Positions 7,721 through 15,003 of a stretch of 64,000 nt of DNA are shown here, piece after piece. Under the pieces are notes generated by a model. The model worked only from the letters and a program-made list of their open reading frames with translations, was not told where the DNA came from and did no database searches. Position 1 is the stretch's first letter, and the number at the start of each line of letters is the position of its first letter. Position numbers and translations under genes: made by a program. Origin of the DNA: Actinomyces bowdenii (GTDB lineage: Bacteria > Actinomycetota > Actinomycetes > Actinomycetales > Actinomycetaceae); the NCBI RefSeq assembly GCF_017592395.1, contig NZ_JAGFOU010000001.1, positions 124,001 to 188,000 of the forward strand. Reading direction: 5' to 3'.

Positions 7721-8959
7721 TCAGGCGGTGAGCATCTCCAGGCCCACCGAGGCGATGACCGGGACGATCCCCAGGATGATGAAGGCCGGCAGGTAGCAGG
7801 CCCCCAGGGGCAGCACCAGCCGGACCGCGAGCCTCTGGGCGGCCTCCTCGTCCTGGGAGCGCCGGCCGGCCCGAAGCGACTGCGCAGTCGCGGCCAGGAG
7901 GCTGATCGGGGAGGCGCCGTCCTGCCACCCCGGGGCCAGGCATGCCTCCAGGCGCGAGCGCCGCCTGCGCCAGTCCGGATCATCCGGAGCCTGCCAGGCC
8001 TCCTCCCACCCGGCCCCCAGCAGCAGGGCCCGCCCCACCACGGCCAGCGGCTCCTCCTCCAGCGCCCGCCCCAGGGCCACCAGCAGTCCGGGCACGGAGG
8101 CGCCGGCCCGCAGTGAGGCAGCGGCCAGGTCCAGCACCAGCGCCTCATCGACGCGGTCCGCGGATGCGGTGGCTGCACGCACCAGGCGCGCCGTCACGCG
8201 GTGCCCGACAATCATGAGGACGACGCCCACCACCCCCAGGGCCGAGCCCCAGGCGCCGTCGAGAAGCAGATGGGCGGGATCGGCGCCCACCAGGGCCCCC
8301 AGGGCCAGTCCCACCGGGGGCAGGCCGGCCAGGAGGCGCGCAGTGGTGCGTGGGCCGGTGAGGGCTGCGGCGCGCGAGGACTCCGCGCGGCCCGATTCGG
8401 CCACCCCCTCGGCCACTGCCTCCAGGATCTCGGCCAGGGGCGCGCCCAGGGTGGCCGACAGGCGGCAGGAGGCCACCGCACCGGGGACCGCGGCCTGGGC
8501 GGCACGGAGTCTGAGCGCGCTCCGGCCTCGGGGCGGCGGGCGCCAGTGTGGCCGCCCCGAGGCCCACTGGGGCAGCCAGGACCCGTCCCCGCGGCCGCCC
8601 AGGGCGCGCAGGGCCGGGGGCACGCCGTCCTCATCGGGCTCCAGGCCCCAGGCCAGGCCCGCCCGCCCCAGGGCCCGCCCCCAGGCCTGGGCCGGCGCGG
8701 CCCCCGCGCGCAGGACGGCGGCGACCTCGATGAGAAGCAGGCCGATATCAACCTCCGGGAGGCCTCGGCCGGCCTGCGGCCCGCGCCGCGACGCTCCCCC
8801 GGCCGCCTCCTGCGGGGCTGCGGCCCGGCGCGCGGGCCCCAGGGACTGGGGCCGCCCCCTGCGCGCGGGCAGGGACAGGACCGCCCCGGCCAGCGCCACC
8901 AGGAGCGCGGCCGCCCATGCCCCGCCGCTCAGGGCAGGCGCAGGAGTCAGGGAGATCAT
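7721..8959 (-). CDS. Tad pilus inner-membrane platform protein, TadB-TadC fusion
   Basis: 412 aa from ATG 8959, overlapping the tadA stop by 4 nt (ATGA). It holds two T2SF/GspF-type halves. The first (residues ~55-270) has the cytoplasmic helical domain (RLSATLGAPLAEILEAVAEG) followed by two membrane helices (LLAGLPPVGLALGALVG and ALGVVGVVLMIVG). The second (~285-412) starts VDEALVLDLAAASLRAGASVPGLLVALG and ends in the hydrophobic segment VLPLGACYLPAFIILGIVPVIASVG. In most actinobacteria these halves are separate TadB and TadC proteins (Rv3658c and Rv3657c in M. tuberculosis). It should form the membrane platform on which TadA drives pilin assembly. Confidence 0.85.
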   Translation of the reverse strand: MISLTPAPALSGGAWAAALLVALAGAVLSLPARRGRPQSLGPARRAAAPQEAAGGASRRGPQAGRGLPEVDIGLLLIEVAAVLRAGAAPAQAWGRALGRAGLAWGLEPDEDGVPPALRALGGRGDGSWLPQWASGRPHWRPPPRGRSALRLRAAQAAVPGAVASCRLSATLGAPLAEILEAVAEGVAESGRAESSRAAALTGPRTTARLLAGLPPVGLALGALVGADPAHLLLDGAWGSALGVVGVVLMIVGHRVTARLVRAATASADRVDEALVLDLAAASLRAGASVPGLLVALGRALEEEPLAVVGRALLLGAGWEEAWQAPDDPDWRRRRSRLEACLAPGWQDGASPISLLAATAQSLRAGRRSQDEEAAQRLAVRLVLPLGACYLPAFIILGIVPVIASVGLEMLTA

Positions 8960-10335
8960 GGGAGCCCGCCTCCCAGGCCGCCCACACCATCGCATCCCTC
9001 TCCGCGCCCCTGACCACGGCCGCCCCCGGGATGCTGGGCCGAGCGCGCACCGGGGCCCGCGCCGCCGTCCGGGCCGGGGCCCGGGTCGAGTCGCGGGCCC
9101 GCGCCCAGGGGCCGCCCCAGTGCCGCCTCCACGGGCGGGCGCCCGATGCGCGCGGCCAGGGCCCCCACCCCGGGCCCGGCCTCCACCGTGCCGTCCTCAC
9201 CGACCCTCAGGGCCTCCTGGCACTCCAGGACCGGGCCCGCCTGCGACACCCGGCGCCTGAGAACCCCCAGGGAGTCCACTCGACGGCGCGCCCCGGCCGC
9301 CCCAGCACTGCTGCGGCGCAGGTGGACCACCACGTCCAGGGCGCTGGCGGCCTGGGCGGCCAGCGCCGCCTCATCCATGCCGGCCAAGGCCCCCAGAGCG
9401 GTCAGGCGGGCGGGGACATCGGCCGGGGAGTTGGCGTGCAGGGTGGCCCAGCCGCCCTCGTGGCCGGTGTTGAGGGCGGTGAGCACGTCGCGGACCTCCG
9501 GGCCCCGGCACTCCCCCAGGACGATGCGGTCGGGCCGCATCCGCAGGGCCGTGCGCACCAGGGAGGTCATCGTCACCTCCCCCACGCCCTGGACATTGGC
9601 GCCCCGCTCCTGGAGGTGGATGACATGGGGGTGGTCGGGCCGCAGCTCACTGGCCTCCTCGATGCAGATGATCCGCTCGGTGCCGGGCACCCGGGCGAGA
9701 AGGGCGGCCAGGAGCGTGGTCTTGCCCGTCCCGGTCGCACCGGTGATGAGGCAGCTGGCCCGCTGCTCCACCAGGGCGGCCAGGACCACGTCGATACCGG
9801 GGGCGAGTGTGCCGGCCCCCACCAGCTCCTCAAGGGTGTAGCCGCGGCGCCTCCTAGTGCGCAGGCTGATGAGCGTTCCCTCACTGCTCAGGGGCGGCAG
9901 GACCGCGTTGAGGCGGGTGCCGTCGGGCAGGGTGGCGTCGACGGTGGGACAGGCCTCGTCCAGGCGCCGCCCCGCGGAGGCCGCCATGCGCACCGCCAGG
10001 GCTCGCGCCTGGTCCTCGGGCATGGCGGCCCCGGCGTCCTCCAGCCCGCGTCCCCGGTCGATCCAGATGCGGCCCGCCCCCACCAGGACATCGGTGACGC
10101 CCTCGGTGTCGATGAGCGGCTGGAGGTCGGGCCCGGCCCCCTCCATATCCGCCCGCACGCGCCGGCTCAGACGGGCCAGGCCCGAGTGCCCGGTGGCCGG
10201 GGAGGCCCCGGCGTCGAGAGCCTGATCCATGCTCCTGCCGTGCGCCAGGGCACTGCGCACGCGGGTCAGCTCAGAGCTCGCGACGCCCCGAGCCTCGCTG
10301 CGCAGGCCCATCGCCCCGATGCCCTCACCGGCCAT
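8956..10335 (-). CDS. tadA: Tad/Flp pilus assembly ATPase TadA (CpaF family)
   Basis: Secretion ATPase that powers Flp pilus assembly. 459 aa; visible motifs are Walker A GATGTGKT (199-206), the Asp box (CIEEASELRP, ~224-233), Walker B IVLGECRG (271-278) and the His box GHEGGWATLHAN (291-302). The N-terminal domain carries TDVLVGAGRIWIDRGRGLE and LPDGTRLNAVLPP, diagnostic of the CpaF group. The last ~80 residues are low-complexity Gly/Pro/Arg. ATG 10335 lies 11 bp inside the end of the TadZ gene, and the stop overlaps the TadB-C start, so the three genes are translationally coupled. Orthologue of Rv3659c by gene order. Confidence 0.93.
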   Translation of the reverse strand: MAGEGIGAMGLRSEARGVASSELTRVRSALAHGRSMDQALDAGASPATGHSGLARLSRRVRADMEGAGPDLQPLIDTEGVTDVLVGAGRIWIDRGRGLEDAGAAMPEDQARALAVRMAASAGRRLDEACPTVDATLPDGTRLNAVLPPLSSEGTLISLRTRRRRGYTLEELVGAGTLAPGIDVVLAALVEQRASCLITGATGTGKTTLLAALLARVPGTERIICIEEASELRPDHPHVIHLQERGANVQGVGEVTMTSLVRTALRMRPDRIVLGECRGPEVRDVLTALNTGHEGGWATLHANSPADVPARLTALGALAGMDEAALAAQAASALDVVVHLRRSSAGAAGARRRVDSLGVLRRRVSQAGPVLECQEALRVGEDGTVEAGPGVGALAARIGRPPVEAALGRPLGAGPRLDPGPGPDGGAGPGARSAQHPGGGRGQGRGEGCDGVGGLGGGLP

Positions 10336-11440
10336 GGGGGCTCACCACTGCGCCTGCGGGCTCCCCCACCGGGTCGCGGGCGATGGTGGGGCGGTCCTCC
10401 GCCTCCCCGCCGGCACCGCTGGCAGGCCGCCCCGCCCCCGGACTCCTCACACCGGCCTGCGGAGCAGCACCCGGCCCGCCCCCGACGACGCCCTGAGCCG
10501 CGTCCCCGACGGCGCACGGCGGCCCGCCACCCCCCGGCTCGTCCAGCTCCAGTCGGCGGACCACGGCGCCCACGGCGCGGCGCAGCGCTGAGCGGGAGCG
10601 CACCGGGTCCTCCCCGCGGATGATGCGCTGGCGCACGGCGCGGTCGGTGGGGATGGCGGCGAGCACCGGGCAGCCGGCGACGAGCTCCAGGTCGGGCACC
10701 GAGATGTCCTCGCCGACCTGGCGCACCAGGAGGCCCACTCCCGGCCCCTGCCGCGCCCCGCCGATCCCGGTCCCGGCCTGCAATCGGGGCACCAGCGCCT
10801 GGCAGGCCACCGCTGAGCGCAGGTCGAGGCCGCTGAGGAGCAGGACATCCGATCCCGGGGGAGGCGGGCATCCCCGCGGCAGGTCGAGCAGGACGACGTC
10901 GTGCTCGCACAGGAGCGCCTCCAGGACCGCGGGAAGGCAGGACCCGGCCGGCGGCGCGGCACCGTCCACGGGTGCGGGCGGGGCCGGTCCGCCCCGGCCA
11001 TCGCCGGTGAGGAAGGGGATGGCGTGCCAGGCCGGCAGGGCGCCGATGAGCCTTCCCGGGCGGAAGGCCGACTCCTCGTCGGGCAGGTCCGCCCAGCGCA
11101 GCCCCGGCAGCGCCTCATCGCCCAGGAGCAGGCCCAGGCCCCCGGCGGGATCGAGATCCACCATGGCCACGCGCCTGCCCTCACGGCGCAGCGCCCAGGC
11201 CAGGTGGATGAGCAGGGTGCTCACGCCCAGGCCCCCCAGCGCCCCGGTGAGCGCCAGGAGGCGGGTCCCCGCCGGTGCGGGACGCATGGCCGCCGCCCCC
11301 TGCGCCCCCGGCCAGGGGTCTTCGCGGTCCGCGTGCCCGGTCGCGCCGGCACAGCCGGTGAGCGCGCCGGCGGGCCCCCTGACGGCGGGCTCATGACCGC
11401 CGCCGGGGACCTGCGGTGTCGGGGCCTCAGGCATCCACAT
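10325..11440 (-). CDS. tadZ: Tad locus MinD-like protein (TadZ/CpaE, Ssd-like)
   Basis: 371 aa; GAGGAGG stands 5 nt before ATG 11440. The core is a SIMIBI/MinD fold: LALTGALGGLGVSTLLIHLAW, then AMVDLDPAGGLGLLLG, LLDLPRG and a PVLAAIPTDRAVRQRI strand. Family knowledge places such proteins at the head of Tad operons, where they localise the pilus machine at the pole or septum (Ssd, Rv3660c). The deviant Walker A lacks the usual lysines (GGLGVST instead of KGGxGKT), so ATP hydrolysis is doubtful. Residues ~1-50 and the last ~60 are low-complexity. It is the first gene of the leftward tadZ-tadA-tadBC operon. Confidence 0.85.
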   Translation of the reverse strand: MWMPEAPTPQVPGGGHEPAVRGPAGALTGCAGATGHADREDPWPGAQGAAAMRPAPAGTRLLALTGALGGLGVSTLLIHLAWALRREGRRVAMVDLDPAGGLGLLLGDEALPGLRWADLPDEESAFRPGRLIGALPAWHAIPFLTGDGRGGPAPPAPVDGAAPPAGSCLPAVLEALLCEHDVVLLDLPRGCPPPPGSDVLLLSGLDLRSAVACQALVPRLQAGTGIGGARQGPGVGLLVRQVGEDISVPDLELVAGCPVLAAIPTDRAVRQRIIRGEDPVRSRSALRRAVGAVVRRLELDEPGGGGPPCAVGDAAQGVVGGGPGAAPQAGVRSPGAGRPASGAGGEAEDRPTIARDPVGEPAGAVVSPHGR

Positions 11441-11563
11441 CACGACCTCCTCGGACCGGTGCCGGCCAGCACTGACGGCATTGCGGGTGGGCGGTGGCCT
11501 GCGCCCTGCCGCCCACCGCCACTGTGCCGCGGCGGTCGGGGATGCGCCCCCGGAAGGGCCCGG

Positions 11564-11607
11564 CCCTGTGGATGGAGCCCGCAGAATGGGCCCCTGTGGA
11601 GCACGGC
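11564..11607 (-). promoter_or_regulatory. Shared Tad upstream element, copy at tadZ
   Basis: A ~44-bp block, read on the minus strand, beginning GCCGTGCTCCACA and ending CTCC-A-TCCACAGGG. Nearly the same block occurs upstream of the flp-type pilin gene at 37411-37453, with two small indels. The downstream edge is 123 bp from the tadZ start here and 110 bp from the pilin start there. Both copies contain two TCCACA repeats about 20 bp apart. It is a candidate operator or promoter that coordinates the two separated halves of the Tad system. It also lies between tadZ and the divergent HAD gene. Confidence 0.6.
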
Positions 11608-11764
11608 TCGGCCCGCGGTGACGGGGAAGCTCCAGCCGGGCCATGTCAGACGGGCCCCGCCAGGCGCCCACCAGGCGCCCGCCGGGCGCCCACCAGGCAC
11701 CGCTGACGGCGCCCCGGGGAGAGGCGGAGTGGCCCCGGACACCGAACCGTGATGTGATGAGCCC

Positions 11765-12709
11765 ATGTCCCCCGCGTCCCCCGCCCCCGCCTCCTCCAGC
11801 GGGGCCCAGGTCCCGCGCCCGGCCGGGGCGCCCCAGGACGCCCCGGCGCCCACCGCGCCCTGCGGCCCGCCGCATCGCACCGCCGCCTACTTCGACCTGG
11901 ACAAGACGATCCTGGCGACCTCGGCGGCACTGGCCCTGGGCGAGCCGATGCGCCGCTCGGGCCTCATCTCCCGCACCGCTGTGGCCCGGGGCGTGGTCGT
12001 CCAGCTGCCCTACCTGCTCGTCGGCGTGGACACCCCGCAGGCCAACCGGATCATGGAGCGCCTGGCCCGGATGCTGGCGGGGATCTCGCGCCGCGAGCTG
12101 CGCCAGGTGGTGGAGGACGCCCTGGGGAGCGCCATCGAGCCGGCCTGCTACGCCGAGGCGCTCCAGCTCATCGCCGCCCACCAGCAGGCGGGGCACGATG
12201 TCGTCGTCGTCTCGGCCTCCACCAGTGAGATCGTGGAGCCGGTGGCGCGCATGGTGGGCGCCGGGCGGGCGGTGGCCACCCGCCTGGAGGTCGATGACGA
12301 GGGCCGCTTCACCGGCCGCATCGAGCGCTCCCTGCTCCATGCGCAGAAGGTGGTGGCCCTCCAGGAGGACGCCGCCGCCCATGGCATCGACCTGCAGCGC
12401 TCCTGGGCCTACTCCGACTCGGTCTCCGATGAGCCCATGCTGCGGGCCGTGGGGCATCCGGTGGCCGCCAATCCCGACCGGGAGCTGCGCCGCCTGGCCG
12501 CCCGGGAGGGATGGCCGGTGCGCGACTTCGTCCGGCCCGTGCGCCTGCGCTCCTGGGCCCCGCCACAGCCCGCCTCCGGAGTGCTGCAGGCGGCTCTGCT
12601 GCTGGCCGTGGCCACTGCCACGGGTTGGGCCGTGGCCCGGTTCCCCCGGCGTCGAGCCGCCGCAGCGCCGCTGGGCCGGCGCCTGGCCCGCAGGACCGGC
12701 CGCAGCTGA
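11765..12709 (+). CDS. HAD-IB family phosphatase (SerB/Rv3661-like)
   Basis: 314 aa. After a Pro/Ala-rich N-terminus come HAD motif I AAYFDLDKTIL (DxDxT, residues ~44-48), motif II VVVVSASTSEI and motif III with K (LLHAQKVVAL) and the acidic motif YSDSVSDEPML. These define an HAD-IB phosphatase of the phosphoserine phosphatase or lipid phosphatase group. The C-terminus has a hydrophobic segment (LQAALLLAVATATGWAVA), possibly a membrane anchor. It is divergent from tadZ, as Rv3661 is from Rv3660c in mycobacteria. The link to pilus function is positional only; the substrate is unknown. Confidence 0.87.
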   Translation: MSPASPAPASSSGAQVPRPAGAPQDAPAPTAPCGPPHRTAAYFDLDKTILATSAALALGEPMRRSGLISRTAVARGVVVQLPYLLVGVDTPQANRIMERLARMLAGISRRELRQVVEDALGSAIEPACYAEALQLIAAHQQAGHDVVVVSASTSEIVEPVARMVGAGRAVATRLEVDDEGRFTGRIERSLLHAQKVVALQEDAAAHGIDLQRSWAYSDSVSDEPMLRAVGHPVAANPDRELRRLAAREGWPVRDFVRPVRLRSWAPPQPASGVLQAALLLAVATATGWAVARFPRRRAAAAPLGRRLARRTGRS

Positions 12710-12785
12710 TCAGCGCCCCGCGGGCAGCGCCGGGGGAGCCCCTTGGGCCCCGTCACCATCATTCCCACTCCCGGTCACGCGGCGC

Positions 12786-13850
12786 TCATCCCGCCCGCCA
12801 GGTGCCCGCCTGCACCGCGCGGCACAACCGGCCGGCCTCCTCGATCCCCACGAGGATCGCCTCCGCCTGCCACACCACCCAGTCCACCACTCCTTCCATG
12901 GTCCCCGTGGCGTAGGCGGCGGCCGCCTCGGCGTAGGCCCCGGGGGCCTGCGCCGCGTACAGCTCGGTGACGGCGGTGCCCGTGGGCTCCAGCGCGTCGG
13001 CGGTGATGAGGTGGCGCACCAGGAGCCTGCCCACGGCGGCGTTGCCCGAGCTGAAGGGCCGCAGCGCGACCATCTCGGCATGGACGACGGCGGCCCGCAC
13101 CAGGGCGGGGGCATGGCGGGCCTCGATGAGGGCGAGCAGCCCTTCCAGACGCGCGCGCAGCCGCCCTCCCGCGGGGGCCGGTGCGGGCCCGCCCTCCCGG
13201 GGCGCGGAGTCGGTGCGCGGGGCGGCAACCTCGGCCATCCCGATCAGCCCAGCCGCCGCCAGGGGGCCGGTGACATCGCGGTGCAGCGCGCTGAGCAGGC
13301 CCCGCGCACCGGGGGCCGCCGGCCGGCCGCGCCCCACCAGGTCGGGCATCCAGCCGACCACCTGCACGCCCGCCCGCCACAGGCCCGCAGCCGCGTCCAG
13401 TCCCGGATCGCCGGTGAGGGCCTCGTCCAGGCCTGAGACCACCACATGGTCCCTCAGCACCTCCACGGGCATGACGACGCCCTCCGCCCCCGCGCTGGCC
13501 ACCGCGGCACGGATCGAGGCCTCCGCCCGGGCCTCGCGCCACCGCCGCCGCAGGGCCCCGTGCCAGCGCAGCTCGGCCGAGGCCTGCCGGACCGCCTCCT
13601 CCGCCCGGAGCACGCGCTGGTCCTGGGAGATCGCCCGAAGGGCGCTGAGCATCGCATCCCCGGGCTCCTGCGCCCCCGCCGCGGGCATCGCCGCGCCCCG
13701 GGAGCCCGACGCCAGCGCGGCATCGGCGCCCGTCCCCCGCGCACCGGGGCCACCGCCGTCATCGCCCGGGCGCGCGGCTACCCGCCGCCTGCGCGCGGGC
13801 ATCCCCGGGCCGGGCCCGGCAGAGCCGATCCCCACTGACATCCTGACCAT
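12786..13850 (-). CDS. Fic-domain protein with a degenerate active-site motif
   Basis: 354 aa if started at ATG 13850; ATG 13841 also possible. The C-terminal half resembles a Fic fold: a helix LVRAAVVHAEMVALRPFSSGNAAVGRLLVRHLI occupies the place of the Fic motif at about residues 260-275. The canonical HPFxxGNGRxxR is changed: the catalytic His is Arg, and the GR after GN is AA. AMPylation is therefore unlikely, unless another nucleophile serves. The N-terminus (1-70) is low-complexity. Proteins of this kind are found next to actinobacterial Tad/ssd loci. It converges with the HAD gene 76 bp away. Confidence 0.65.
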   Translation of the reverse strand: MVRMSVGIGSAGPGPGMPARRRRVAARPGDDGGGPGARGTGADAALASGSRGAAMPAAGAQEPGDAMLSALRAISQDQRVLRAEEAVRQASAELRWHGALRRRWREARAEASIRAAVASAGAEGVVMPVEVLRDHVVVSGLDEALTGDPGLDAAAGLWRAGVQVVGWMPDLVGRGRPAAPGARGLLSALHRDVTGPLAAAGLIGMAEVAAPRTDSAPREGGPAPAPAGGRLRARLEGLLALIEARHAPALVRAAVVHAEMVALRPFSSGNAAVGRLLVRHLITADALEPTGTAVTELYAAQAPGAYAEAAAAYATGTMEGVVDWVVWQAEAILVGIEEAGRLCRAVQAGTWRAG

Positions 13851-13989
13851 GGGCACACTGTCGCACACCCCAGCAGCGGGCGCGCAGCGCGCCGGCGGGG
13901 GCCGGATTCGGCCGCGCCGCCGCCCCTGCCGGGATGCGGGCGCCGCCCCGGGAGGGAAGCGGCATCCGTCTCCCACTAGACTCGGGCGG

Positions 13990-15003
13990 GTGAGTTCCTC
14001 CCCTCTCCCACGCGCCTCGTCCCCGGACCCGGCGGCCACTCCCGCCTCGGGAGTGGGCCTCGTCCCCCGAGGGCGCCGCTGGGACCACATCCTGACCGCC
14101 CTGGCCGGTGTCGCGCTATGCCCAGCGGCCCTGGCCCTCATCGGCATGTCCGCCTCCGCCCTGGCGCAGGGCCGCCCGGTGCATGCGGCCCTGCTGCTCC
14201 TGGCCCTCCTGGCCCTGTGCCTGCCGGCCTGCCTGTTCTTCGCGGCCCGCTCCTCGGTGGGCCTGCTGGCGGCGGGGCTGAGCGCGCTGGCGGCCCAGAT
14301 CGCCATCCTGCTGGCGCCGGGACATGCGGCCACCCTCCCCGCCGCCTGGGCCCGCGCCCTGGTCTCCTGCGGCGCCGCTCTGCTGGCTGCCGGGCTGTGG
14401 CTGGGCGCGGCCTGGGGGATGCGCCTGGCCCGCCGTGGCGGGCACCTCCAGGGCCGCTCGTCCTTCCGCCTGACGCGGGCCGACAGGCAGATCGGCACGA
14501 CGCCCGTGCCGCCACCGTCCCGACGGCGCGACCACCTGCTGTCCCTCCCCTGGGTGCTGGTGCCCCTGGGTGCGGCGGTCCCGCTCCTGTACCGCTCCTA
14601 TGCCACCGTCAGCAGCCCGGGCGTCCCGACCGGCCCGGGCGCCTACGCCCTGGTGCTGGCGGCCCTGGTGCTGCTCATCATCGCCGCCGCCTCCACCGGC
14701 CGCTCCTCCCTGGGGGCGCGGGCGGGCGGAGCGGCCATCATCGTCCTGGCCCTTCCCGCCCTGGTGGATCCCACTCTCACCTGGTACCGCCCGCTGGCCC
14801 GGCTCGTGCCCCACGGCCCGGGGCCGGTGGTGGCCATCGCCGTCGGGCTGATGCTCCTGACGGCGGGGTGGGGCGCCCATATGGCCCGTCGTCAGGGCCG
14901 CTCCCACGAGCTCGCCGACCTGCGCTCGGGCCCGGCCCGCCTTCCGGGGCGGCCGGGCAGCCACTACGGTGAGCACACACAAGGAGGAACCCGTGAGCAC
15001 TGA
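13990..15003 (+). CDS. Polytopic membrane protein with two copies of a 4-helix module
   Basis: 337 aa from GTG 13990. I do not recognise a named family. The sequence splits into two similar halves. Each begins RR-x-DH followed by a hydrophobic stretch, has the turn (A)RSSxG in the middle, a P-x-(L/V) loop, and ends AGxxxGAxMxxARRxG. Each half carries about four membrane helices. The next gene carries a third copy at its C-terminus. The product is probably an inner-membrane protein of unknown function, co-translated with the next gene: their frames overlap by 11 bp and the ribosome site of the next gene lies inside this one. Confidence 0.8.
   Translation: MSSSPLPRASSPDPAATPASGVGLVPRGRRWDHILTALAGVALCPAALALIGMSASALAQGRPVHAALLLLALLALCLPACLFFAARSSVGLLAAGLSALAAQIAILLAPGHAATLPAAWARALVSCGAALLAAGLWLGAAWGMRLARRGGHLQGRSSFRLTRADRQIGTTPVPPPSRRRDHLLSLPWVLVPLGAAVPLLYRSYATVSSPGVPTGPGAYALVLAALVLLIIAAASTGRSSLGARAGGAAIIVLALPALVDPTLTWYRPLARLVPHGPGPVVAIAVGLMLLTAGWGAHMARRQGRSHELADLRSGPARLPGRPGSHYGEHTQGGTREH

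Noticed and set aside
5230-7731. Plus-strand 833-codon frame over the methyltransferase and PH-domain genes
   Set aside because: Repetitive Gly/Gln/His/Arg composition, no domain, and it would span the long hairpin; the minus-strand genes explain the region.
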